Origin: Acinetobacter genomosp. 15BJ
GTDB taxonomy: Bacteria > Pseudomonadota > Gammaproteobacteria > Pseudomonadales > Moraxellaceae
DNA length: 64,000 nucleotides
NCBI RefSeq assembly: GCF_000400715.1
Contig: NZ_KE007350.1
Location: forward strand, 166,016 to 230,015
Reading direction: 5' to 3'
Positions 17,007 to 25,264 of the stretch are shown here, piece by piece. Position 1 is the first letter of the stretch, and the number at the start of each line of letters is the position of its first letter. Made by a program: the position numbers and the translations under genes. The notes under the pieces were generated by a model, which was given only the letters and a program-made list of their open reading frames with translations, was not told the DNA's origin and did not search any database.

Positions 17007-17914
17007 TATCTATTTCTCCATAGTATTTTTTTAGGTAGAATAATCTTCAACCAAACAACCCACATTTTTTTATCCAACAAAATTAATGGGTTACTAAAAA
17101 ATGTTTTCAACCAAAAAAACACTGCCCTTTTTTTATAGTCAACAGCTAAATCAGAAGAAATTGATAAAAGCACATAAGGAATATATCTATTAACTTCTGT
17201 TTCATCTAAACCAATATTATTTAATATTTTTATTTTTTCTAGCATTAAGCCCATATTTTTGGAGCTATTATTCTCATGTCGTCTATAGTTGCAAACTACA
17301 TCTTGCATTAAATATAAATATTTCCCATTCTTAGTCAAAACCAAGTAACTATACCAGTCTTCAATTTTATAATCTAAGTTATAGCCACCTATATCAATTA
17401 GATCTTTCATTCTAATTAATTGAGTGGGCGCTTGCAAAAAATAGTCCAGCTTAGCAATTGAAGAAAATTCATATTTCCGTGCCCTCTTTGATAAAGTACG
17501 AACAATATTATTGGTATCATCAATCTGGTTAATACCACCAAATATAGCTACACACTCTTCATTTTCTAACATATACGGTATTTGAAGTTCTATTTTTTTG
17601 CTAAGCATCTGATCATCTGAGGCGATTGGTGATACAAACTCTCCATTACACCATTCTAATGCCTCATTTAAAGTCGAACTTAACCCTTGGTTTGGTCGAT
17701 GTCTAAACTCAAATCTATTAAATCGTTTCTCACAAACAGATAGCATCTCTTCTATTTTTTCTATAGAATTATCTTTTGAACCATCATCAATAATGATCAA
17801 CTCAATATTTTTATAAGTCTGATTAATCACGCTTTGAATACAATCTTGAACATACTGCGCATGGTTATAACATGGAATTATAACAGAAACTAAAGGCTGA
17901 CTTTTCGATTGCAT
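17006..17914 (-). CDS. Family 2 glycosyltransferase, capsule repeat-unit synthesis
   Basis: GT-A fold enzyme, 302 residues. It has the GT2 opening PLVSVIIPCYNHAQYVQDCIQ, the LIIIDDGSKDNS nucleotide-binding motif near residue 38, and a WCNGEFVSPIASDDQML segment near 92 holding the DD (DxD-type) site. A KIEDWYSYL stretch near 184 supplies the ED-type base. It adds one sugar of the repeat unit; donor and linkage are unknown. One-base overlaps with both wzx (upstream) and wzy (downstream) show tight coupling. Confidence 0.88.
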   Translation of the reverse strand: MQSKSQPLVSVIIPCYNHAQYVQDCIQSVINQTYKNIELIIIDDGSKDNSIEKIEEMLSVCEKRFNRFEFRHRPNQGLSSTLNEALEWCNGEFVSPIASDDQMLSKKIELQIPYMLENEECVAIFGGINQIDDTNNIVRTLSKRARKYEFSSIAKLDYFLQAPTQLIRMKDLIDIGGYNLDYKIEDWYSYLVLTKNGKYLYLMQDVVCNYRRHENNSSKNMGLMLEKIKILNNIGLDETEVNRYIPYVLLSISSDLAVDYKKRAVFFWLKTFFSNPLILLDKKMWVVWLKIILPKKILWRNR

Positions 17915-19173
17915 TATTCTACTACTCTCTTTCGCAGTTGTTTAAAAACAAAAATACTCATAATAAACCAATACAGCCCATAATTAATTAGATGTGCAAT
18001 TGATACACCTTCAAAACCAAATTTTTGAGTACAAATATAAGTTAATATGATAGAGCTTACTGAAAATATTATTTCCGTCGTTACAAATAATTTTGTCATT
18101 GCTTTGCTTAACATTAAATAAGCAAGTATCCAACTTCCAATTTTTAAAGCATCACCTATCATTTGCCATAGAAACAAATCTGCTACTGGTAAGAATTTTG
18201 TACTAAACAATATGACTATAATCCAGTCTCGCAGCAAATATGCGCACAGTCCCCCCGCTACTGCCAGTGGGAATATAAATTTATATCCCAAATAAACTTC
18301 AGTTTTGATTTCAACCAAAGTTTTTAACTCTGATAATCTAGGTAGATAGTATACGCCCAAAGTTGTTGTCACCAGCATTAGATATGCACTACTTAGGCGA
18401 ATCATCGCCTCCCAATAGCCAGCATAATCAACACCAAATTTTTGTGCTAAATATGTTCGTATAACAATCTGTGAAAGAGGCACACAAATAGCACTTACTA
18501 AGGCCATGATTGCAAAAGAGCTAATTTTTTTTGCAGTGTCTTTATCAATTTTTCCAAATAAATATGAAAAGCGAAACCAATCTGCCTTATGGCAAATATA
18601 GAGAGTTACAAAAAAAGCTATCGATTGGTACATAGATAGTGCAAGTAATGCACCATATAAATGATATTTTATTGCAAGAACACTGGTAATGAATAATGAA
18701 ACCAAACTTCCTGAAATATTGGCTATTACTAGTTTTAATATTTCTTTCTTACCGTTTAGTATTGCCAAAAACAAAGTATTAAAATTAAAAAAAATGAGAA
18801 ATACTGCAAACCAAATAAAAATAGATTGATATTCAAGAGTATGAAATATATATAAAGAAAGATCTTTTTTAAAAAAAATAAGTAAAAATGAAAAAATTAT
18901 ACTTAAAATAAAAACTATGCTACCAGCACTCTGCCAAATATTCCTTTGTTTTTTTTCATCTTCATAATATTCAGCCGTATACTTTGTTACAGCTGTATTA
19001 ATCATATTCCCAGAAAAGGTGGTAATCATTTGAATAAAATTTTGAAACTGCCCAATTACTGCGTAACCAGCAGGACCTACGTAAACTGCCAAAATTTTAT
19101 TTAGAATAAATAAAGTAGCTATTTTAATTAAAACAGCTACTCCATTTAAAGCACTAGTCTTCAGCAAATTCAT
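17914..19173 (-). CDS. wzx: Capsule repeat-unit flippase (Wzx)
   Basis: Polysaccharide-type MOP flippase moving the undecaprenyl-linked unit across the inner membrane. About 419 residues with 12 predicted membrane helices. It resembles the WzxE subgroup (N-terminal LLKTSALNGVAVLIKIATLFILNK; GPAGYAVIGQFQNFIQMI). I place the start at the ATG at 19173, immediately after the fdtB stop; a start at 19203 would overlap fdtB by 29 bp. WzxE-type flippases often go with dTDP-amino-sugar units, consistent with the rml/fdt genes upstream. Confidence 0.9.
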   Translation of the reverse strand: MNLLKTSALNGVAVLIKIATLFILNKILAVYVGPAGYAVIGQFQNFIQMITTFSGNMINTAVTKYTAEYYEDEKKQRNIWQSAGSIVFILSIIFSFLLIFFKKDLSLYIFHTLEYQSIFIWFAVFLIFFNFNTLFLAILNGKKEILKLVIANISGSLVSLFITSVLAIKYHLYGALLALSMYQSIAFFVTLYICHKADWFRFSYLFGKIDKDTAKKISSFAIMALVSAICVPLSQIVIRTYLAQKFGVDYAGYWEAMIRLSSAYLMLVTTTLGVYYLPRLSELKTLVEIKTEVYLGYKFIFPLAVAGGLCAYLLRDWIIVILFSTKFLPVADLFLWQMIGDALKIGSWILAYLMLSKAMTKLFVTTEIIFSVSSIILTYICTQKFGFEGVSIAHLINYGLYWFIMSIFVFKQLRKRVVE

Positions 19174-19174
19174 A

Positions 19175-20290
19175 TTAAAGACTAAACTTATTACACACTT
19201 CAACTACATGTTGAGCATCTTGAATATCTAATACGGGACTCATTGGCAAGCTGAGCACTGTCGAATGAATCTTCTCCGAAATTGGAAAACTAAAATCATT
19301 CCATTCACGATATGCTTGCTGTTTATGAGGTGGAATTGGATAGTGAATTAAGGTTTGTATTCCATTTTCTGCCAAATATTGCTGTAAAGCATCTCTATGA
19401 AGAGTGCGAATAACAAACAAGTGCCAAACATGTTGTTGATCTTCAACGGCACTTCCCTCTATTTTCGGGAGTTCAATTAAAGGATTATTAATTCCTTGCA
19501 AATAAACCTGCGCGATCTCTCGACGATGTAGAATTTCTTGACCCAAATAACTTAATTTAATATCAAGCATGGCAGCTTGAATCTCATCAAGACGACTATT
19601 TACACCCTGTACTAGATTTTTATATTTTTCATGCGACCCATAATTACGTAAGGCCTTGAGCATATTCGCAAGCTCAGAATCATTAGTCGTAATTGCTCCA
19701 GCATCCCCTAAAGCACCTAAATTTTTGCCTGGGTAAAAGCTAAATGCTGATGCATCTCCCCAATTACCTGCTTTTTTCCCTAGAATTGCAGCACCATGGC
19801 TTTGTGCAGAATCTTCTAAAACCAATAATCTATATTTTTCTGCAATTGCCATAATCTCAGGCATTGAAGCAAGCTGACCATATAAATGAACTGGTAAAAT
19901 AGCCTTGGTTTTATTTGTAATAACAGCTTCAATTTTTGATGGATCAAGATTAAAAGTATTCGGATCTGGCTCAACAAGTACGGGGATAAGTTGATTGGCA
20001 CTAATAGCTAAGATACTGGCAATATAAGTATTTGAAGGTACGATGACTTCATCACCTTCTTGTAGTTTTCCAAGTTCTTTCCAAGCTCTCAAGGTTAGAA
20101 TAAGTGCATCTAAACCGTTCGCTACGCCAATTGCATATCTTGTACCACAGTATTTTGCAAAATTCTGTTCGAATCGATCAAGCTCTGTACCACCAATATA
20201 CCAACCCGAATCGATAACACGTGTACACGCATCAATCAATTGTTGACGATACTGTTGATTAATAATTTTTAAATCTAAAAATGTAATCAT
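19175..20290 (-). CDS. fdtB: dTDP-3-keto-6-deoxyhexose 3-aminotransferase (FdtB/QdtB type)
   Basis: PLP-dependent sugar aminotransferase of the DegT/DnrJ/EryC1 family, 371 residues. It would convert the dTDP-3-keto-6-deoxyhexose from FdtA into the 3-amino sugar. Visible: MITFLDLKIINQQYRQQL start typical of FdtB, SGWYIGGTELDRFE near 28, VANGLDAL near 57, LEDSAQSHGA near 160 (cofactor-binding Asp) and the PLP lysine in FSFYPGKNLGALGDAG near 187. Fuc3N versus Qui3N cannot be decided from this gene alone. Confidence 0.9.
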   Translation of the reverse strand: MITFLDLKIINQQYRQQLIDACTRVIDSGWYIGGTELDRFEQNFAKYCGTRYAIGVANGLDALILTLRAWKELGKLQEGDEVIVPSNTYIASILAISANQLIPVLVEPDPNTFNLDPSKIEAVITNKTKAILPVHLYGQLASMPEIMAIAEKYRLLVLEDSAQSHGAAILGKKAGNWGDASAFSFYPGKNLGALGDAGAITTNDSELANMLKALRNYGSHEKYKNLVQGVNSRLDEIQAAMLDIKLSYLGQEILHRREIAQVYLQGINNPLIELPKIEGSAVEDQQHVWHLFVIRTLHRDALQQYLAENGIQTLIHYPIPPHKQQAYREWNDFSFPISEKIHSTVLSLPMSPVLDIQDAQHVVEVCNKFSL

Positions 20291-20299
20291 TTTTAACTA

Positions 20300-20713
20300 T
20301 TACTCAGGTATATATAATTCAGCAGTTCCAACAATGTATTCGTGTTGATTTTCTTCAGCTACTGTTTTAAAAATTACACGCTTTTTTTCAACAAGAATAT
20401 CTATGACTTCAACGCGAAAAGTGATTAATTGATCTAAATAAACAGGTTTTAAAAACTTATTTTCAGATTTTAAATAAATACAACCTGGGCCAGGGAGCTG
20501 ATTAGCAAAAATCGTAGAAAACATACTTGTTAGCAAGGCACCATGAACTATTCGTTGCCCAAACATAGTTTCTTTTGCGTAATTTTCATCCAAATGTACT
20601 GGGTTTATATCACCAGATAGTTTAGAAAAAAGGGTTACATCTTCAATTGAAAACTGACGTACAAGCTCAACTTTATCACCAATTTTAATATTAGAAATTT
20701 TCAAATTTGTCAT
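20300..20713 (-). CDS. MaoC-type (R)-specific enoyl-CoA hydratase in the capsule operon
   Basis: Small hot-dog-fold hydratase of 137 residues. The catalytic motif LSGDINPVHLDENYAKETMF near residue 35-50 contains the D-x-N-P-x-H pair used by (R)-specific enoyl-CoA hydratases (PhaJ/MaoC), followed by GQRIVHGALL. Such enzymes turn crotonyl-CoA into (R)-3-hydroxybutanoyl-CoA. Its place between a GNAT acyltransferase and the 3-aminotransferase suggests that it makes the acyl donor for a 3-hydroxybutanoyl-amido sugar; that link is inference. The sequence is complete, with 3 bp separating it from the acyltransferase. Confidence 0.82.
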   Translation of the reverse strand: MTNLKISNIKIGDKVELVRQFSIEDVTLFSKLSGDINPVHLDENYAKETMFGQRIVHGALLTSMFSTIFANQLPGPGCIYLKSENKFLKPVYLDQLITFRVEVIDILVEKKRVIFKTVAEENQHEYIVGTAELYIPE

Positions 20714-20716
20714 ATC

Positions 20717-21256
20717 TCAACCTAAAAAATCCTGATATTCAGGTAAAATTTCAAAATATTTTGCAGCAGGATAAATATAAAAATTATCAAGCTCATTTCC
20801 ATCTATATGCATCGCACCTAATCTAAGATGAAACTTATGTACGCCGAGGTTCTCTTTTCGAACATCAAAATGAGATTGTTCAAAACCAAGCTCTTCAAAA
20901 GCAATTTTATAAACCAACATAGCACTTTCTATTGCTGCGTATCTCGTTTTATTGGCATTCAAGATCCAACTTCCCCAACAGAAAGATTTAGGGTTTTCTT
21001 GAAAATCATATAGTCGGATCGTACCAATTTTTTCATTATTATCGTTTCGATAAATAATAAAGTAATATTCTAAATCTTTACTCTCTCGATCCTTATAATT
21101 CTTTATCCATAATTTTTGCTCTTCAACAAGAGCTGTGGATTGAGACAAATGTTTATTTAAATCAGGATTAGTTCTGAGTGAGCAGATGAATTCAGCATCT
21201 TTTTCTTCAACTAGTTTGAAATGAATTGTGTTAGCTTTTAGATATTTAAATTGCAT
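20717..21256 (-). CDS. GNAT-family N-acyltransferase, dTDP-3-amino-sugar modification
   Basis: 179-residue RimJ/RimL-like GNAT protein. The core is visible as LVEEKDAEFICSLRTNP at the N-terminus, GTIRLYDF near residue 75 (beta-4) and a helical AIESAMLVYKIAFEELGF segment near 107. In this operon position, between fdtA and fdtB, it most likely N-acylates the 3-amino sugar. Known FdtC/QdtC are left-handed beta-helix acetyltransferases, so this is an alternative fold for the same step. The acyl group may be acetyl or 3-hydroxybutanoyl (see the neighbouring MaoC hydratase). It overlaps fdtA by 11 bp. Confidence 0.72.
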   Translation of the reverse strand: MQFKYLKANTIHFKLVEEKDAEFICSLRTNPDLNKHLSQSTALVEEQKLWIKNYKDRESKDLEYYFIIYRNDNNEKIGTIRLYDFQENPKSFCWGSWILNANKTRYAAIESAMLVYKIAFEELGFEQSHFDVRKENLGVHKFHLRLGAMHIDGNELDNFYIYPAAKYFEILPEYQDFLG

Positions 21257-21656
21257 TGCATTTAGCCATTTTTAAAAATTCATCATAATCACGAATATAA
21301 TCACTTTCATCATAATGTTCGCTTGCCAATACTAATAAGACACAATCTTCTGAAAAATCATGCATCTCCCGCCAAGTCATGTTTTCAATAATTAGACCTT
21401 GTGTTGGCGCATTTAAAATAATTTCTTCTTTTTGTGCTCCATTATCTAAAACAAAGCGGCATTCTCCATGAAGACAAATAGCCAGCTGTTTTAAATCTTT
21501 ATGTGCATGGAATCCTCTAGGCTTATCCTTAGATGTCGAAAAAATATAATAAATACGTTTAATATCAAAAGGAATATGCTGATTCGCCTCTACTGAAACA
21601 AGCCCACCACGCTCATCACCTAAGTTTGGTAGATCAATTAATTTATTTAAGCTCAT
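21246..21656 (-). CDS. fdtA: dTDP-4-keto-6-deoxyglucose 3,4-ketoisomerase (FdtA/QdtA type)
   Basis: Cupin ketoisomerase of 136 residues, acting on the RmlB product to give a dTDP-3-keto-6-deoxyhexose. Typical features: DERGGLVSVEANQHIPFDIKRIYYI, PRGFHAHKDLKQLAICLHG near residue 46 with the active-site HAH, and WREMHDFSEDCVLLVLASEHYDESDYIRDY near 95. The two positions I recall as separating FdtA from QdtA give a mixed answer (Arg as in FdtA in DERGG; Arg as in QdtA in TWREM), so galacto versus gluco product is open. Overlaps rmlA by 4 bp. Confidence 0.85.
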   Translation of the reverse strand: MSLNKLIDLPNLGDERGGLVSVEANQHIPFDIKRIYYIFSTSKDKPRGFHAHKDLKQLAICLHGECRFVLDNGAQKEEIILNAPTQGLIIENMTWREMHDFSEDCVLLVLASEHYDESDYIRDYDEFLKMAKCNAI

Positions 21657-22528
21657 ATTTCATTCACCAAAGAAATTAAGTATTGACCATAATCATTTTT
21701 ATTCATACTTTGGCCAATTGTTAGAACTTGCTCTTTATCCAACCAACCATTATTAAAAGCAATTTCTTCTAAACAAGCGACTTTATAACCTTGGCGCTTT
21801 TCAATCGTTTCTACAAATTGTGCTGCCTCTAGTAAACTTGCATGAGTTCCTGTATCTAGCCAAGCAAAACCACGCCCAAGTAACTCCACATTTAAATCAC
21901 CACGTTCAAGGTACATCTGATTAACTGTAGTAATCTCTAGCTCACCACGCTCAGATGGTTTAACTTGTTTCGCAATTTCAACAACATCGTTGTCATAAAA
22001 ATAGAGTCCCGTCACCGCAAAATGTGATTTTGGATGCTTTGGTTTTTCTTCTAATGAAACAGCACGTTTTTGTTCATCAAACTCAACAACACCAAAACGC
22101 TCAGGATCTTTAACTTGATATCCAAACACCGTTGCACCTTTTTGACGAGCAACAGCCTGACGCAACATTGGCGTAAAACCTTGACCATAAAAGATATTAT
22201 CGCCAAGCACTAAACAGACATCACTATTGCCAATAAAGGTTTCACCAATAATAAAGGCCTGTGCTAAACCATCAGGGCTTGGTTGAACTGCGTAACTCAA
22301 TTCAATGCCAAATTGCGAACCGTCACCAAGTAAACGCTTGAAGCCATCAATATCATCTGGTGTACTAATAATTAAGACTTCACGAATGCCTGCCAGCATT
22401 AGAACTGACAAAGGATAATATACCATCGGTTTATCATAAATCGGCAGTAATTGCTTAGATACACCCTTAGTAATTGGATATAACCGTGTGCCTGAGCCTC
22501 CAGCAAGAATAATACCTTTCGTTGACAT
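21653..22528 (-). CDS. rmlA: Glucose-1-phosphate thymidylyltransferase
   Basis: Makes dTDP-glucose from dTTP and glucose-1-phosphate, the first step to dTDP-amino sugars. 291 residues, normal. N-terminal GIILAGGSGTRLYPITKGVSKQLLPIYDKPM signature (residues 5-35, in two parts GGSGTRLYP and KQLLPIYDKPMVYYPL), LGDNIFYGQGF near 110 and the catalytic-site region GVVEFDEQ near 146. One-base overlap with rmlB upstream. No rmlC or rmlD is present, so rhamnose is not the product here. Confidence 0.96.
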   Translation of the reverse strand: MSTKGIILAGGSGTRLYPITKGVSKQLLPIYDKPMVYYPLSVLMLAGIREVLIISTPDDIDGFKRLLGDGSQFGIELSYAVQPSPDGLAQAFIIGETFIGNSDVCLVLGDNIFYGQGFTPMLRQAVARQKGATVFGYQVKDPERFGVVEFDEQKRAVSLEEKPKHPKSHFAVTGLYFYDNDVVEIAKQVKPSERGELEITTVNQMYLERGDLNVELLGRGFAWLDTGTHASLLEAAQFVETIEKRQGYKVACLEEIAFNNGWLDKEQVLTIGQSMNKNDYGQYLISLVNEI

Positions 22529-23586
22529 TAGACATTTACTCCTAATCTTTCACCTTGATAGCTACCATCTTGTACACGGCGACACCATTCTAAATTATTT
22601 AAATACCAGTCAACTGTTTTACGGATACCTGTTTCAAAGGTTTCCTGTGGTTTCCAGCCAAGTTCCCGCTCAATTTTTGCAGCATCAATCGCATAGCGAA
22701 GATCATGCCCAGGGCGGTCCTTTACGAAGGTAATTAAACCTTCATAAGATTGAGCATTGGCTTGTGGTCTTAACTCATCTAGAATTTTGCAAATAGTTTG
22801 AACTACTTCAATATTCTGCTTTTCGTTATGTCCACCAATATTATAGGTTTCACCAATCACACCTTGAGTAACGACTTGATATAGTGCTCTAGCATGGTCT
22901 TCAACGAACAACCAGTCACGGATCTGATCACCCTTCCCATAGATCGGCAATGCTTTACCATCTAAAGCATTTAAAATGACCAAAGGAATTAACTTTTCTG
23001 GGAAGTGATAAGGACCATAATTATTAGAACAATTGGTAATAATGGTCGGTAAGCCATACGTACGTTGCCAAGCACGAACCAAATGATCTGAACTCGCCTT
23101 ACTTGCAGAATAGGGAGAACTTGGGGCATAAGGAGTTGTTTCAGTAAATAAATCTGTTGTACTCTCTAGATCACCATAGACCTCATCTGTTGAGATATGG
23201 TGAAAACGAAAACTTGCTTTTTGGTTGTTATCTAATGCCTGCCAATACTTACGTGTTACTTCTAATAAGGTATACGTTCCTACAATATTGGTCTGAATAA
23301 ATGCACTTGGGCCATCAATAGAACGATCAACATGAGATTCAGCCGCTAAATGCATAACTGCATCAGGTTGAAACTGTTCAAAAATTTGTCCTAGTTTTAA
23401 AGCATCGCAAACATCAACTTGTTGAAATTGATATCGTGTATTTTGATCAACTTCTCTTAATGATTCTAAATTTCCAGCATAGGTCAACTTGTCTATATTT
23501 AAAACCGTATCATTCGTTGTATTTATAATATGACGTACTACAGCAGAACCAATAAATCCAGCGCCGCCAGTTAATAATATTTTCAT
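22528..23586 (-). CDS. rmlB: dTDP-glucose 4,6-dehydratase
   Basis: NAD-dependent SDR enzyme converting dTDP-glucose to dTDP-4-keto-6-deoxyglucose. 352 residues. Visible: LTGGAGFIGSAVVRH at the N-terminus, HLAAESHVDRSIDGPSAF near 82, the STDEVYGDL motif near 132 (Thr-Asp-Glu catalytic triad) and YSASKASSDHL near 160 (YxxxK). First gene of the long minus-strand capsule operon, so its upstream region must contain the main promoter. Confidence 0.96.
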   Translation of the reverse strand: MKILLTGGAGFIGSAVVRHIINTTNDTVLNIDKLTYAGNLESLREVDQNTRYQFQQVDVCDALKLGQIFEQFQPDAVMHLAAESHVDRSIDGPSAFIQTNIVGTYTLLEVTRKYWQALDNNQKASFRFHHISTDEVYGDLESTTDLFTETTPYAPSSPYSASKASSDHLVRAWQRTYGLPTIITNCSNNYGPYHFPEKLIPLVILNALDGKALPIYGKGDQIRDWLFVEDHARALYQVVTQGVIGETYNIGGHNEKQNIEVVQTICKILDELRPQANAQSYEGLITFVKDRPGHDLRYAIDAAKIERELGWKPQETFETGIRKTVDWYLNNLEWCRRVQDGSYQGERLGVNV

Positions 23587-24081
23587 ATTTTTCCACTATA
23601 CCGCATCGAGTTAACTCTATATCTAAGCTTATATATTCAGACTTACTTTAAAAGCATCTTGGGAGACGAATAGTTCCCTTATAAAATGCTAATTGTCGCA
23701 CCATGCTAAATTCTCTCTATTTAACTTAGACTGAAAATATAAAAACAGCGTACTAACATTTAAAATAAGTTAATGGAATACGACGTAGCATAATATAACA
23801 AATTTAATGGCTTTGTTAGCACTTTGCTTTACTTTATTTGAATGATTTTTCTGTTACTTGGAACCTTACGCATAGACTATTTTTTTTAAAAAATCAATTA
23901 AATCAATTAGATTCACAAAAAACTGGAATTTTATCAAAATACGTTCCTCTACAAAAAAAAGATTATTATGTTTTTTTAATATTTTGGGATAAAATCATCA
24001 CGATTTACGATCCTTTGTCCTGTAAGCTATCCATACAAGGCAATAGATTTGATTAAAAATAAGATTATCCAAGGGTTCGAT
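23587..24081. other. Divergent intergenic region between rmlB and wza
   Basis: About 495 bp, AT-rich, separating the two capsule transcription units; it must hold both promoters. No clear consensus pair stands out. A TTATAA-containing segment near 23680 is a possible -10 for the rmlB side, weakly supported. A 72-codon frame at 23838-24056 is not convincing as a gene. The stretch probably includes a leader of up to about 250 nt for wza. Confidence 0.5.
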
Positions 24082-25191
24082 GTGAAGTATTACCAACTTT
24101 TTTCTATTCTTACGATCAGCATAAGTGCTGCTAGTTGCGCAATCACTTCAGGACTTCAAACCTATGATATTCCAGAAGAAGGTAATTATAAAACTGAGCA
24201 AGGTGCAGACATCTCAGTTGTACAACTGACTCAGGATAAATTACAACTACTTAATACCAACCCGCATACCTCTTATCAAAATAATGTTTCGACGCTGTTC
24301 GGTCGATCACACACTCAATATCGCTTAAACGCAGGAGATGTACTCTCCATTCAGTTATGGGCTTATCCTGAAATCACACCACCAATCAATAACACTGTTA
24401 ATAATAATCAATCAGCATTAGCGATTGGATATCCAATTGATAGCAGTGGCAATATACAACTACCATTAGTTGGGCAAGTACATATTGCAGGGAAAACCCT
24501 AGCCGAAACGAATCGCTATCTGCGTAGCCAATTTGCAAAATATTTAAAAACACCAGATGTTGTCGTGCGAGTGCTTTCATATGAAGGAAATCGTTATTTC
24601 GTAAATGGCCAAGTGATGAAAAGCGGTCAATACACCTTAAATGATCAACCCGTTAGCTTATATACTGCACTTGGTATGGCTGGGGGCATTAATACTGAAA
24701 CAGGTGATAATACTTCCATACAACTCATTCGTCAGGGCATTACGTATAATTTAAATTTAGTCGATTTAGAAAAAAATGGTTTTTCATTACACAAGTTATT
24801 GATTCAACCGAATGATACGATTGTTGTTAATACTAAACAAAACCAAAAACTATATGTTATGGGTGAATCTAGCCGTAGCCAAGCTTTAGCTATCCGAGAT
24901 CAGGGTATGACTTTAAGTGATGTCTTAGGTGAAAGTGAAGGGATTAACCCTTATACTGCAAGTGCTGCTCGAATCTATGTCATGCGGACTGATTTAAGTA
25001 CTCGGCATTCAACAATCTATCAGTTGAACTTAAGCAGCTTAGGTAATCTTGCTTTAGCAAATCAATTTGCTATGCAAAAGAATGATATTGTCTATATTGA
25101 TGCAACAGGCTTAACCCGTTGGCAACGTATTATAAGTCAAATCGTACCATTCTCTAGCGCGCTTTATAGTTTTGATCAGTTAGGCAAGTAA
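24082..25191 (+). CDS. wza: Outer-membrane polysaccharide export lipoprotein (Wza)
   Basis: Forms the outer-membrane channel through which the capsule leaves the cell. I start it at the GTG at 24082, 6 nt after an AAGGG; this gives a neat lipoprotein signal MKYYQLFSILTISISAASC with Cys at residue 19 (369 residues in total). A TTG at 24049 would give 380. The polysaccharide-export domain is seen in YRLNAGDVLSIQLWAYPEI near residue 85 and GNIQLPLVGQVHIAGKTLAE near 130, then SLBB-type repeats. Next gene is wzc after a 73-bp gap; wzb, normally between them, is missing. Confidence 0.92.
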   Translation: MKYYQLFSILTISISAASCAITSGLQTYDIPEEGNYKTEQGADISVVQLTQDKLQLLNTNPHTSYQNNVSTLFGRSHTQYRLNAGDVLSIQLWAYPEITPPINNTVNNNQSALAIGYPIDSSGNIQLPLVGQVHIAGKTLAETNRYLRSQFAKYLKTPDVVVRVLSYEGNRYFVNGQVMKSGQYTLNDQPVSLYTALGMAGGINTETGDNTSIQLIRQGITYNLNLVDLEKNGFSLHKLLIQPNDTIVVNTKQNQKLYVMGESSRSQALAIRDQGMTLSDVLGESEGINPYTASAARIYVMRTDLSTRHSTIYQLNLSSLGNLALANQFAMQKNDIVYIDATGLTRWQRIISQIVPFSSALYSFDQLGK

Positions 25192-25264
25192 TTGATCTAA
25201 CCATTTAATTTAATATACTTTCACGCAAGTACAGTTCGCTAAATTTTATATAGTTGTCTATCCC

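Noticed and set aside
23809..23822. GGCTTTGTT followed by AGCAC, like the IS inverted repeat
   Set aside because: About a dozen matching bases with no partner end or duplication; chance resemblance to the IS end cannot be excluded.
23838..24056. 72-codon frame between rmlB and wza
   Set aside because: Runs of Lys and Phe from A/T tracts, no ribosome binding site, no family resemblance; it lies in the divergent promoter region and runs into the wza start.
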